DNA from: AP-15 sp963845735
GTDB taxonomy: Bacteria > Pseudomonadota > Alphaproteobacteria > ATCC43930 > CGMCC-115725
Length of the DNA: 64,000 nucleotides
NCBI GenBank assembly: GCA_963845735.1
Contig: CAWJTR010000001.1
Location: 186,001-250,000, forward strand
Direction: 5' to 3'
The notes beneath the pieces are model-generated. The model saw only the letters and a program-made list of their open reading frames with translations. It was not told the origin of the DNA and made no database searches. Made by a program: the position numbers and the translations under genes. This document shows positions 1 through 8,480 of the stretch, in pieces (position 1 is the first letter of the stretch; each line of letters starts with the position of its first letter).

Positions 1-1374
1 CGCATAGCCGGAAGCCGTTGGATAGAGCCAGGCGCTCGGCCAGGGCGGCGGCTCGAAGCCGCCGTTGAGCCGGGTGTTCCGCGTCGATGCGACAACCCGC
101 CAGTTGTTGCCGTCCGACTGCACCCTCAGATATTCGTAATTGCCGGCGCCGAGCGTGACCGTAGCGACGGATTTGCCACCGAGCACGATGCTTCCGCTCG
201 GCGCGGCAACCGTCATCCCCTTGCCGTTGTCGGTCGCGAAGCCCATCGACCAGCCTGGATTGACGCTGGCGATCGGCGGCAAGGTCACGGTCATTGACGA
301 ACCAGGAGCGTTGAAGCTCGAGAGGGACATCCCGTCATCGACAGGCGCCGCCGTGTAAGCCGCAGTCGATGGGAACATCCAATTAGGGCGCGAACCTGTA
401 CCTTGCACCGAGATCCCGACTGAATTGGGTCCGTAATTGACAACGTTGCCGCCGTAATTTGGGTTGATCAACGTATTGCCGATGCTAGCGGTCGCGTTGA
501 TGGCCGTGACACAGTCGAAGTACGGCGAAACAAAAGTGTTCAGGCCATTGTGATTGAACGTTATCGATAGGCAGGTCGGCGAGACCTCTAGATCGAGGCC
601 AAAGAAGGTATTCGAAAAGTTGAACCCGTTTTCCAACACGAGGGACCGTCCGCCAGCTGCCGCAGCCGTTCCGGCGCCAGAGACATGGGAAAATTGGGTT
701 TGCTCGAAGGCCATACCCGCCGCGCCGCCCGCCGTATCGCAAACAGCATAAATATCGCTGTCCAGCACATAGTTAAACTGGCATGCGCCGGCTCCCGCGT
801 TGGTGCTCGAATTATTTACGATCAAATGATCGATCTTGACTGCATTCTGGGCATCGGAAAAATCAGATTTACCGATGACGACGGCGTAAGTCGGAGTGTC
901 GGCATCGACTAACAGCGAACCTTCTTCTTTGAAATAAAAACATCCGGTCGGGCTTGCCGAAGTGCCGCCGCCGCACTCGATCTGCAGCACCGGTCCGGCC
1001 GCGATCACGCGGCCGTCAATAACTGCCCCCTGCGAGATCACTCGGAATCCGTTCGAGGCTTGGCCGGCGTAATCAATCGTTAGCTGGGAGCTTATCTTGT
1101 AGGTTCCAGCCGGAAAATGCACAGGCCAGTTGTTGGTCACCGCAGTGCTGATCGTGCTTTGAATGGCGCTGGTATCATCGTGGATATCGTCGCCAGTCGC
1201 GCCATTGCAGCGCACGTCGATCCAGGGTCGCCCTGAACAGGCCAGAACATCGCCGCCCAGAGTTGCAACGCCGGTGGTCGTTAGTGTGGAAAAATTGCCA
1301 GGAGACTGCGCGAAACTGGACGATGCAAACGCGAGTTCGAGAACAAGAATCGACGCCGGGAAAAAAAGCTTCAC
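1..1374 (-). CDS. Exported tailspike / pectate-lyase-like beta-helix protein, partial
   Basis: An open frame of 458 codons runs on the minus strand from a GTG at 1374 off the left edge, with an in-frame stop just upstream of the start. The first ~22 residues form a typical Sec signal peptide (basic start, hydrophobic core LVLELAFASSSFAQ). About residues 50-75 read CNGATGDDIHDDTSAIQSTI, which resembles the start of the pectate-lyase-3 / phage tailspike beta-helix domain (usual form DGVTDDTxAIQxAI). The rest is rich in Gly, Asn, Ser and Thr, as in parallel beta-helices. It lies downstream of a terminase gene, so a phage adhesin or depolymerase is the likely role, but the signal peptide is unusual for a tailspike and a secreted polysaccharide-active protein is the alternative. 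The C-terminus is outside the window. Confidence 0.6.
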   Translation of the reverse strand, partial: MKLFFPASILVLELAFASSSFAQSPGNFSTLTTTGVATLGGDVLACSGRPWIDVRCNGATGDDIHDDTSAIQSTISTAVTNNWPVHFPAGTYKISSQLTIDYAGQASNGFRVISQGAVIDGRVIAAGPVLQIECGGGTSASPTGCFYFKEEGSLLVDADTPTYAVVIGKSDFSDAQNAVKIDHLIVNNSSTNAGAGACQFNYVLDSDIYAVCDTAGGAAGMAFEQTQFSHVSGAGTAAAAGGRSLVLENGFNFSNTFFGLDLEVSPTCLSITFNHNGLNTFVSPYFDCVTAINATASIGNTLINPNYGGNVVNYGPNSVGISVQGTGSRPNWMFPSTAAYTAAPVDDGMSLSSFNAPGSSMTVTLPPIASVNPGWSMGFATDNGKGMTVAAPSGSIVLGGKSVATVTLGAGNYEYLRVQSDGNNWRVVASTRNTRLNGGFEPPPWPSAWLYPTASGYA

Positions 1375-1545
1375 CACCTATTGCCCCCGCCCGCTGCGAC
1401 GCCTGCGGCGGACGCTCTCTTCGTGGACGCGGGTAAGAGCGCCACCATCGCGCCGATGGTCGTCTGGTGATTAAAAATCATTCTCGCTCTTGTGAGCGGT
1501 CTGTTATCACCCTCACTCCCCAAAAGCACAAACCGCCATCGGCTA

Positions 1546-1983
1546 TTACCACCGACGCGCCGCGAACGCTTGACCGGTGGTTGCCCCGTAGAGGCTGACT
1601 GGTCCGGCAGGCTTGTATCCCGAGGGCGTTGCGAAGACCACACCGGCTGCAATCGGGATGGATGCGCCGCCCGAGGTTGCAGTGCCGACATCGGATACAT
1701 AGAGGGTTGTCGATGAATTGTTCGCCACGAGCCAACCGTCGAGTGGCACCACGCCGCCGAATAAGGTCTGCGCAGTGCCGCCTGAACTTATCGTGCCACT
1801 GCCGTCGATCGCCGCAGATCCGGCCGTGTTGATGACCGGAAGCGGCGCAGCAACGCTCACTGGGGTCGCTACGCCCGAAATTATGCTCGCTGGGGCATGC
1901 ATCGGCACAAGGTTGCCCGAGCTGTCTAGCCCGGTGGACAGCGGCTGCGTCGTCGTGTTCGCGTCTTTGACCAACAGCGTCAC
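1546..1983 (-). CDS. Phage structural-type hypothetical protein
   Basis: 145 residues, starting MTLLVKDANTTTQPLSTG, a beginning I associate with small structural proteins found near tail genes in alphaproteobacterial phages. The body is low in charge and rich in Gly, Ala, Ser, Thr and Val, suggesting beta structure. No enzymatic motif is visible. It sits between the terminase gene and the tailspike-like gene on the same strand, with a ~30 bp gap to the terminase stop, so it probably belongs to one transcription unit. A capsid-decoration or tail-associated role is inference only. Confidence 0.6.
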   Translation of the reverse strand: MTLLVKDANTTTQPLSTGLDSSGNLVPMHAPASIISGVATPVSVAAPLPVINTAGSAAIDGSGTISSGGTAQTLFGGVVPLDGWLVANNSSTTLYVSDVGTATSGGASIPIAAGVVFATPSGYKPAGPVSLYGATTGQAFAARRW

Positions 1984-2016
1984 CCACGGACTCCTTCGAT
2001 TCTAAGGGCAGCAGCA

Positions 2017-3387
2017 TCAGTTACGGCGCTGCTGATGACTGGTATCCGACAACTGGTCGCTGAGCCGGCGGTAGACCTCGTAGATCCCCTCGCCCGGCAT
2101 CGGCTCGAGCAGAAGGTCGGTCAAAGCCCAGACCAGGGCATCTACTCGGTCTGGAGAATGCCGCGCCCGACGGCCGCCGAAATCATGGTGCATCTCTCGG
2201 CTGAGGTTGCACATCTGGTCCTCAAGCTGTGGGAACGCGCCGAGATGATGGACTTTTCCCTGCTCATAAAGAGCGGCGACCGGCTCGGCGCGGGTGATTT
2301 TGCCGTGCGACGCGTACACCGGAGCGAAGGCCAGATTCGGGTCGATCACCCGCAAGGTTGCCTCGACCATTTCGCCGCCGTTATTGACCTCGGCAACGAT
2401 CCGATCGGCTTTGTGTGCCCGATAAGCGGCGACAGCAGCCTTCGCCCATTCGACCGGCGGATAACGGCCCGAAAGATCGGCGAGGACCCAGCCATGGCCC
2501 TGCCCATCCTTCCCAGCGACAATGATGCCGGTTTCGTCGGCCCCTTCGCCCGATGTCGCCGCCGGGTCGATAGAGACGACGATGCGGCTGAGGACGGGCG
2601 CACTGCGAACACGCGCCGCTTCAACAACACCCCGGCTCCACAAGCCGCCTGGCACGTCGTCGAGGATCTCGGCTTCGATCTCCTGCCGACCAAGCCGAGT
2701 CCCCTCGTATTTGCGGACGATCTGCGCTAAAAAGTGCACCGCTAGATTGGCGCGGTTCTCGTAGGTGGTGCCCTGCGTCAGCGCGACCGTTCGATCGGAA
2801 GCAAGTTCGCGCAAAAGTTTCGTCGGCCGCGGCGTCGTTGTCACCACGACTCTAGGGTCGGTTCCCGACCGCAGACCGAACATCAGCATGTCCCAGGCCT
2901 CGGGATAGCGCCAACTGGCCAGTTCGTCGCACCAGGCGGCATCATGCTGTGGCCCGCGCAGGCGTTCGGGCTCGTCGGCGCTATACAGCGTCGCAACTGC
3001 CCCATTGGGCCAGGTCAGCCTCCGTTTCGACGGCTCGTAGCGAGGCCGGTCCCAGGATGGCGAGATTGCCAAGATACCGCTCTCGCCCTCGACCATGACG
3101 CTGCGCGCGTCAGCGGCGGTTGGAGCGACAAGCGCCACCCGGCGCGCGGTCCGTGCCGTCACCCGTGCCCGCATCAGCTCAGCTCCGGTGCGGGTCTTGC
3201 CGAACCCGCGGCCGGCAAGCAGCAGCCACACTCGCCAATCGCCTGGCGGCGGTAGCTGGTTGTCCCGAGCCCAGAACGGCCAATCATAGAGCAGTGCGCG
3301 AGCATCGGTTAGACTTAGAGCGGCAATGAGCCTATTTCTCAGAACCTCCGGCAGCGAGGCGAGCCAGCCGGCGTTCAAGCACCTCAC
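2017..3387 (-). CDS. terL: Phage/GTA-type terminase large subunit
   Basis: ATPase-nuclease motor that packages DNA into proheads. Visible motifs: Walker A in LLLAGRGFGKTRTGAE, Walker B in DAAWCDELASW, a motor coupling motif VVTTTPRPT, a nuclease aspartate in VVSIDPAATSG and a late acidic motif SPDRVDALVWAL. The segment before Walker A (FWARDNQLPPPGDWRVW) closely resembles terminases of rhodobacterial gene transfer agents. I chose the GTG at 3387; the frame is open to 3468, but that extension overlaps the preceding gene and looks unnatural. The gene is intact. What follows is not a portal gene but a small protein and a tailspike-like gene, which is not the usual phage order. Confidence 0.9.
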   Translation of the reverse strand: MRCLNAGWLASLPEVLRNRLIAALSLTDARALLYDWPFWARDNQLPPPGDWRVWLLLAGRGFGKTRTGAELMRARVTARTARRVALVAPTAADARSVMVEGESGILAISPSWDRPRYEPSKRRLTWPNGAVATLYSADEPERLRGPQHDAAWCDELASWRYPEAWDMLMFGLRSGTDPRVVVTTTPRPTKLLRELASDRTVALTQGTTYENRANLAVHFLAQIVRKYEGTRLGRQEIEAEILDDVPGGLWSRGVVEAARVRSAPVLSRIVVSIDPAATSGEGADETGIIVAGKDGQGHGWVLADLSGRYPPVEWAKAAVAAYRAHKADRIVAEVNNGGEMVEATLRVIDPNLAFAPVYASHGKITRAEPVAALYEQGKVHHLGAFPQLEDQMCNLSREMHHDFGGRRARHSPDRVDALVWALTDLLLEPMPGEGIYEVYRRLSDQLSDTSHQQRRN

Positions 3388-3606
3388 GCGTATCCTCCGC
3401 GAGATCGAAAGGCGTGCCCTTCTCCCGTCGCCACAGAGCCCGAACGAACGCTCCGAAATGGCGGGCAATCGCTTCGAGCACTCCCTCTTCCCTCAGCACA
3501 GCTTCATCGACAGCACCCGGTTGGTGCGCCAGCGGCTATAAATCGCAAAGGTTAGCTCTGCCGTCTGCGTCGTTCTGCTGCCCCCGCTGTCCCCGGCACG
3601 GCCCAT
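3332..3606 (-). CDS. Small phage protein upstream of terL, frame interrupted
   Basis: Read from the ATG at 3606 the frame gives a short protein containing ELTFAIYSRWRTNRVL and then stops near 3510; one frame over, the text continues as LREEGVLEAIARHFGAFV and ends at 3332. Joined by one base correction near 3510 this makes a ~91 residue, mostly helical, charged protein overlapping the start of terL by ~56 bp. It could be a head- or packaging-associated small protein. The join is inferred from continuous coding character on both sides, and I do not recognise the family. Confidence 0.4.
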
Positions 3607-3613
3607 GCGGCCC

Positions 3614-3969
3614 TCAATCGGCGACCTGACGAAAATTGGCGGAACGGATGCGCGCGTATTCCTGCAATACCCACTCGGACGTTACAGCGAGCGGGGCGGC
3701 TCTGGCGATCTCGCCCCGATTAGTCTCGTCACGACAACGGAAGACTTCAATTTGACGGGTCCCCGGCACGTCGACGGCTCGATGTCGATCGAGATGTCGG
3801 CCGACGGCTCGAGAGCTCAATTGCGATCCCTTGAAACGAGAAGAACTTGATCGGGTCCGCGGCCAAACGATGATAACTCGCGAGAGTTACCCAGCTTGCG
3901 GGCAGAAGCGTCGAACACCACTCCCGCGGCTTCCGCGGTGGCTATTGCGTCGTCCAATTTCGCCAGCTT
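3614..3969 (-). pseudogene. Possible small terminase subunit or remnant, split in two frames
   Basis: Just downstream of a strong promoter, one frame encodes KLAKLDDAIATAEAAGVVFD and onward to a stop at 3817, without a clear start codon. A second frame (3614-3820) ends with SEWVLQEYARIRSANFRQ, which resembles the C-terminal part of small terminase subunits (usual form VLxExARIAFAD). Position directly upstream of the large terminase fits. Either this is a decayed terS, two tiny genes, or one gene broken by indel errors; the first half has no recognisable homology. Confidence 0.3.
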
Positions 3970-3975
3970 AATTAA

Positions 3976-4004
3976 TGTATATCAGATCCATCCGGATTTG
4001 TCAA
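3976..4004 (-). promoter_or_regulatory. Sigma-70-type promoter for the phage packaging genes
   Basis: On the minus strand TTGACA (4004-3999) is followed by a 17 bp spacer and TATACA (3981-3976), close to the sigma-70 consensus. It lies right after the stop of the DUF6456-like gene and points into the terminase/tail genes, in an AT-rich pocket of otherwise GC-rich DNA. Confidence 0.55.
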
Positions 4005-4012
4005 TCATAAAA

Positions 4013-4585
4013 TCATATTTTCGCAATGTCGCCCTGGCGGTAATGCGCTTCGAGCGCGCCGAGCGCCGCGATCAGAATGCCTGACGCCGCCTCCTGGCTG
4101 ACCCGGCGCCCGCTCCAGCCCTGCTGGAGCGCCCATTCCTTCAGCGAGCGTTCCCACCCTACGACATGCCATAGACATGATCCTCCGGGTGAGCCGAGGC
4201 CGCCCACCGCAAGAACTGCGCGCCAAACGGCCGAGCGTGCGCCTTCGACCCGCATGCCCGGCTCCTCGCCTCTGTTTCCTCGCGAGGCGCCGCCGTCCCG
4301 TGGCCGCGAGTAATCGAGGGCCCGTAAGGGGTCGAGTTGCGCGGTCGCAAAGCGGGCTCGAAAATCCGCTCCTGCCTGCCGCATCGATGCGGTGATCGAA
4401 CCCCGGCGCTCCATCACGGCCAGCGTATCGACGGCCCGATAGGGGCGCGCCGAACCGCCCAATTCGTCGGCGATCGGCCGTATGAGGCGCTCGATGAGCC
4501 CGTGCTCGCGGCGCTCTAGCGTAGGCATAATGGCACTCTCCACCGAAGTCGCGGCAGGGTGCAGACGAGAGGTCCGTCGGGCCAT
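4013..4585 (-). CDS. DUF6456-like prophage-associated protein
   Basis: 190 residues from the ATG at 4585 (MARRTSRLH). The C-terminal ~60 residues carry VWRAVLAVGGLGSPGGSCLW, a block with a central WERSLKEWA and the end VSQEAASGILIAALGALEAH, which matches DUF6456-type helix-turn-helix proteins of alphaproteobacteria as I know them. The N-terminal half is basic and probably disordered. It sits between a GcrA-like gene and the packaging promoter in the phage block, so DNA binding and late-gene control are reasonable but unproven. Another overlapping frame in this stretch has no coding signature and was discarded. Confidence 0.55.
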   Translation of the reverse strand: MARRTSRLHPAATSVESAIMPTLERREHGLIERLIRPIADELGGSARPYRAVDTLAVMERRGSITASMRQAGADFRARFATAQLDPLRALDYSRPRDGGASRGNRGEEPGMRVEGARSAVWRAVLAVGGLGSPGGSCLWHVVGWERSLKEWALQQGWSGRRVSQEAASGILIAALGALEAHYRQGDIAKI

Positions 4586-4617
4586 GTGCGTTTCCGAACA
4601 AAACAAGAACGTTAGGC

Positions 4618-4920
4618 TCACAAAGAAGATTTCACCGCCCGCTCAAGCCGTTTGAGGAAGCGACGGGACGGCCCGACGCCCTCAGCCCCGCGCCGTCCTC
4701 CAACGACGCGCGCGAGTTCTTCCACTTCGCGCAAGCGCCGAGCCTCTTCCACTGTGCCGTTAGCGACATGGCAGAGCGCGTGATGCTGCGGACAGTAAGA
4801 TGAACCCCGGCGCGGCACCCCATCACAAAAACGAGAGCTATCGCCATCATCCAGTATGTAGGCGCAACCCAGGCCAGCATGACGATCTTCCGGTGCCGAC
4901 AACCGCGAAAGCGCCTCCAT
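4618..4920 (-). CDS. Small GcrA-like zinc-knuckle protein
   Basis: 100 residues starting at the ATG at 4920, chosen because a clear ribosome site (GAGGAG) lies 7 bases before it; longer starts lack one. The centre reads RFCDGVPRRGSSYCPQHHAL, a Cys-x(10)-Cys-x2-His arrangement like the C-terminal knuckle of the cell-cycle regulator GcrA (FCxxPxxxGxSYCxxH). The N-terminal DNA-binding domain of GcrA is not present, so this is a partial homologue. It is transcribed divergently from the repressor gene and is the first gene after the control region, the place of an early lytic regulator. Confidence 0.5.
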   Translation of the reverse strand: MEALSRLSAPEDRHAGLGCAYILDDGDSSRFCDGVPRRGSSYCPQHHALCHVANGTVEEARRLREVEELARVVGGRRGAEGVGPSRRFLKRLERAVKSSL

Positions 4921-5020
4921 GGGTATCTCCTCAGCCGGATCAACAGTCTTGTCATGATCGCACCGACATGATACCATGATCGAGTTCAATGTCAACATCA
5001 ATATTTGCGGTATTCACACC
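4921..5020. promoter_or_regulatory. Divergent operator/promoter region of the phage repressor
   Basis: This 100 bp holds face-to-face promoters. Leftward: TTGACA (revcomp, about 4995-4990), 16 bp, then TATCAT. Rightward: TTGTCA (about 4952-4957), 17 bp, then TACCAT. Between and over them three copies of the core CATGAT occur at roughly 10-15 bp spacing, two of them extended to CATGATCG. Such repeated short sites between divergent promoters fit a CI-type switch with the repressor binding its own control region. The sites are seen; their use as operators is inference. Confidence 0.5.
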
Positions 5021-5689
5021 ATGGATTCCGTTTGGTTTCACCAGGCCCTCGAGCGGGCCGGGGCATCGCAGGCCGATCTCGCCCGCCATCTTCGGCTGGC
5101 TCCCTCCGCGGTTTCCCGCATGCTCAGAGGCGAGCGTCAGATGAAACAGCTGGAAACCGTCCAGCTCGCTGGATTTCTCGGAGTGAGCCCCGAGGAGATA
5201 CTGCGCCACGCCGTCGACGATGCGGTTTCCGCGACAGCTGGTGATCACCCTCGGCGGGGTCGCGGGCGGCCGCCCTCGACGCCAACCTCGGGAGTCGCCC
5301 GCGCAGCCGATCTGATCCCAATCCGCAGCGCAGGACGCGGCGGCAACGATCAGGAGATGTTTCTCGAAGATGGCCCGATTGGCTATACATCACGGCCGGC
5401 CAACCTTGGCGGCGTGCGGGCAGCGTACGCCATCTACATGGTCGGCGACAGTATGGAGCCGCGCTACGAACCGGGCTGGCTATTGCACGTCAACCCCTTC
5501 AAGCCGCCGATCCGCGGCCGCGACGTCGTCGTCTACAAGCAGGGCCAAGTCGTGCTGATCAAGCAGTTTGTCGGGTGGGAGGGCGACACGCTGGTGCTGC
5601 GCCAGCTCAATCCTCCCGACACTTTGCGGATCCCACGCGCTGATGTGCGCGAATTTCACCTCGTGGTCGGTGCAGATCAGGAAGGATGA
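5021..5689 (+). CDS. CI/LexA-like phage repressor with S24 peptidase domain
   Basis: 223 residues from the ATG at 5021; the frame extends 15 codons further upstream but this would cover the control region. Residues ~5-60 form an XRE-type helix-turn-helix (ASQADLARHLRLAPSAVSRM). A Pro/Arg-rich linker follows, then a LexA/S24 domain with the catalytic serine in VGDSMEPRY and the lysine in VVLIKQFV. In this family RecA-stimulated self-cleavage releases repression under DNA damage. No obvious Ala-Gly cleavage site is clear to me. It is divergent from the GcrA-like gene and presumably keeps the phage block silent. Confidence 0.85.
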   Translation: MDSVWFHQALERAGASQADLARHLRLAPSAVSRMLRGERQMKQLETVQLAGFLGVSPEEILRHAVDDAVSATAGDHPRRGRGRPPSTPTSGVARAADLIPIRSAGRGGNDQEMFLEDGPIGYTSRPANLGGVRAAYAIYMVGDSMEPRYEPGWLLHVNPFKPPIRGRDVVVYKQGQVVLIKQFVGWEGDTLVLRQLNPPDTLRIPRADVREFHLVVGADQEG

Positions 5690-5711
5690 CAGCGTTCGTG
5701 GTTGTCGCGGG

Positions 5712-8306
5712 TCAGGCCGCTTCTGCTCTAGCGTCTTCCTCGATAACCAAACCCTTGTCGCTCGCCGTGACGTGCACCGTCGACCCGTCGGGGATGCGGC
5801 CTTCTAGGATCGCCTGGGCTAGCGGGTTTTGCAATTCACGTTGGATTACCCGCTTGAGTGGCCGAGCCCCATAGACCGGATCGTAGCCGGCGTTGCCCAA
5901 CCAGGCCATCGCCGCCGCATCGACTTCCAGGGTAACCTTGCGATCAGCTAACAACTTCTTCAGCCGCTCGGCCTGGATCGCGACAACTCCCTTCATATCG
6001 TCGCGCGAGAGCCGACGGAACAGCAGAATCTCGTCGAGCCGGTTCAAGAACTCAGGTCGGAAGGCCGCACGTACCGCTTCCATCACCGCTTCGCGTGCGA
6101 CAGAAACATCGGCCCGCTCTGGCAGCCGTACCAACGCATCGCTGCCGAGGTTCGAGGTCAGCACGATCAAGGTGTTGCGGAAATCGACGGTGCGGCCCTG
6201 GCCGTCGGTCAAGCGGCCGTCGTCGAGGACCTGCAAAAGTACGTTCAACACATCCGGATGCGCCTTTTCGACCTCGTCGAACAGGATCACCTGATAGGGC
6301 CGGCGTCGCACCGCCTCGGTCAACGAGCCCCCCTCGTCGTAGCCAACGTAACCGGGTGGGGCGCCGATCAGGCGAGCGACCGAGTGCTTCTCCATGTATT
6401 CCGACATGTCGATGCGCACCATCGCGCTCTCATCGTCGAACAGGAACTCCGCCAGCGCCCGCGTCAGCTCGGTTTTGCCGACGCCGGTCGGTCCAAGGAA
6501 TAAAAACGACCCCGTCGGCCGGTTCGGGTCCTGCAGCCCGGCCCGGGCCCGGCGGATCGCGTTCGAAACCGAGGTCACCGCCTCGTCCTGTCCTACCACT
6601 CGGCGCCTCAGGGCGTCCTCCATGTGAAGCAGCTTATCGCGCTCGCTCGACAGCATTTTGTCGACCGGAATACCGGTCCAACGCGATACAATAGCAGCAA
6701 TGTGCTCCTCAGTGACCGCTTCTTCGAGCATGCGTCCTGCTTCAGCCTCCTCGGCTTGCCTCAGCTTGCGCTCGAGATCGGGAATGACCCCGTAGGTCAG
6801 TTCGCCAGCGCGGCTCCATTCGCCGCGGCGCTGGGCGATTTCGAGGTCGGCGCGCGCCTGCTCGAGCTGCTGCTTGAGCTTTGCCGCACCGGCGAGCTTT
6901 TCTTTTTCCGCCCGCCATTGCGAGGTCAGCTCGGCCGAGCGCTGTTCGAGGTCCTCAAGCTCCTTGACCAGCCTTTCCAGGCGATCGCGCGACGCCGAAT
7001 CGTTCTCTTTTTTTAGAGCCTCGCGCTCGATCTTAAGCTGGACGATGCGGCGATCGAGTTCATCGATCGCCTCGGGTTTCGAATCGACCTCCATCCGCAA
7101 TCGCGAGGCGGCCTCATCCATCAAATCGATTGCCTTATCCGGGAGGAAGCGATCGGTGATGTAGCGGTTCGACAACGTCGCCGCGGCGACGATCGCCGCA
7201 TCGGTGATCCGTACTCCGTGATGCAGCTCGTATTTCTCCTTGATGCCGCGCAGGATTGAGATCGTGTCAGCAACCGAAGGCTCGCTAACAAAGACCGGTT
7301 GAAAACGACGGGCCAGAGCGGCATCCTTTTCGATATTCTTGCGGTACTCGTCGAGCGTGGTAGCACCGACGCAGTGTAACTCTCCGCGGGCGAGCGCCGG
7401 TTTCAGCATGTTCGAGGCATCCATTGACCCCTCCGCCTTGCCGGCGCCGACAAGTGTGTGCAATTCGTCGATGAATAGGATGATTTCGCCTGCTGCGGCG
7501 GTGATTTCCGTCAGCACCGCCTTGAGCCGCTCCTCGAATTCGCCACGGAACTTGGAGCCGGCGATCAGGGCGCCCAAATCAAGCGCCAGAAGGCGCTTGT
7601 CCTTCAAGCCCTCCGGCACGTCGCCATTGAAGATACGGAGCGCCAACCCCTCGACGATCGCTGTCTTGCCGACCCCAGGCTCGCCGATCAGGACCGGATT
7701 GTTCTTGGTGCGACGCGAAAGCACTTGGATCGTGCGACGGATCTCCTCGTCGCGGCCAATGACGGGATCGAGCTTGCCTTCGCGCGCAGCCTCAGTCAGG
7801 TCGCGCGAATAGCGCTTGAGCGCGTCGTAGCCCTCTTCCGCCGAGGCGCTATCAGCCTTGCGCCCCTTACGCAAATCTTCGATCGCCGAATTTAGTTTCT
7901 GAGGGGTCAGCCCAGCCGCGTCCAACGCCTTGCCCGCCGCCGTGTCCCTAGCCATCGACAGTGCCAGCAACAACCGCTCGACGGTGACAAAACTGTCTCC
8001 GGCTTTCTGCGCAATCTGCTCAGCCTGTTCGAAGACACGTGCGATCTCCGGTGACATATATACTTGGCCGGCCCCGGAGCCTTCAACGCGCGGCAGCTTG
8101 GCGAGTTCAACATCGATCGCCTTTAGTGCCACCTGTGGCTCGCCGCCCGCCGCCCGAATCAGGTTTGCGCAGAGCCCCTCCTTGTCTTCAAGCAGAACCT
8201 TGAGCAGATGCTCCGGCGTTAGCCGCTGATGACCACTGCGCAGAGCCAAATTCTGCGCAGATTGGATAAAGCCTTTCGACCGCTCGGTGTATTGTTCGAT
8301 TTCCAT
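5712..8306 (-). CDS. clpB: ATP-dependent disaggregase ClpB
   Basis: Hsp100 chaperone that threads aggregated proteins through a hexameric pore together with DnaK. Start set at the ATG at 8306 (MEIEQYTERSKGF), the usual alphaproteobacterial beginning; 864 residues, normal length. Order: Clp N-repeat domain (1-~150), first AAA module with Walker A GEPGVGKT, a long middle coiled-coil domain (~400-520) rich in Glu/Lys/Arg, second AAA module with GPTGVGKT and Walker B VILFDEVEKAH, then the D2-small domain. The frame is intact. No clear heat-shock sigma-32 promoter was found in the 170 bp upstream. Confidence 0.96.
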   Translation of the reverse strand: MEIEQYTERSKGFIQSAQNLALRSGHQRLTPEHLLKVLLEDKEGLCANLIRAAGGEPQVALKAIDVELAKLPRVEGSGAGQVYMSPEIARVFEQAEQIAQKAGDSFVTVERLLLALSMARDTAAGKALDAAGLTPQKLNSAIEDLRKGRKADSASAEEGYDALKRYSRDLTEAAREGKLDPVIGRDEEIRRTIQVLSRRTKNNPVLIGEPGVGKTAIVEGLALRIFNGDVPEGLKDKRLLALDLGALIAGSKFRGEFEERLKAVLTEITAAAGEIILFIDELHTLVGAGKAEGSMDASNMLKPALARGELHCVGATTLDEYRKNIEKDAALARRFQPVFVSEPSVADTISILRGIKEKYELHHGVRITDAAIVAAATLSNRYITDRFLPDKAIDLMDEAASRLRMEVDSKPEAIDELDRRIVQLKIEREALKKENDSASRDRLERLVKELEDLEQRSAELTSQWRAEKEKLAGAAKLKQQLEQARADLEIAQRRGEWSRAGELTYGVIPDLERKLRQAEEAEAGRMLEEAVTEEHIAAIVSRWTGIPVDKMLSSERDKLLHMEDALRRRVVGQDEAVTSVSNAIRRARAGLQDPNRPTGSFLFLGPTGVGKTELTRALAEFLFDDESAMVRIDMSEYMEKHSVARLIGAPPGYVGYDEGGSLTEAVRRRPYQVILFDEVEKAHPDVLNVLLQVLDDGRLTDGQGRTVDFRNTLIVLTSNLGSDALVRLPERADVSVAREAVMEAVRAAFRPEFLNRLDEILLFRRLSRDDMKGVVAIQAERLKKLLADRKVTLEVDAAAMAWLGNAGYDPVYGARPLKRVIQRELQNPLAQAILEGRIPDGSTVHVTASDKGLVIEEDARAEAA

Positions 8307-8480
8307 AATCTGCCCCGCTGAGCCGACCACGGCGCTCTGTTCAGGCAGTCTCCGCGGTCCCTCTCGGGCCTATATGGCGTAGTTCAAAAGTAGCGCAACC
8401 CTCTCGGTGCCGGAAGTCGACTACCGCCGTCGAATGCTGTGATGCTGTAGAAGGGTAGGGTGTGGCCCCGCGACATCAAC

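Noticed and set aside
4005..4601. 198-codon frame overlapping the DUF6456-like gene
   Set aside because: Arg/Gly-rich frame without motifs; the adjacent frame holds the recognisable DUF6456-like end.
8331..8480. Heat-shock (sigma-32) promoter before clpB
   Set aside because: CTTTTGAAC is present, but no -10 CCCCAT-type element lies at a proper distance.
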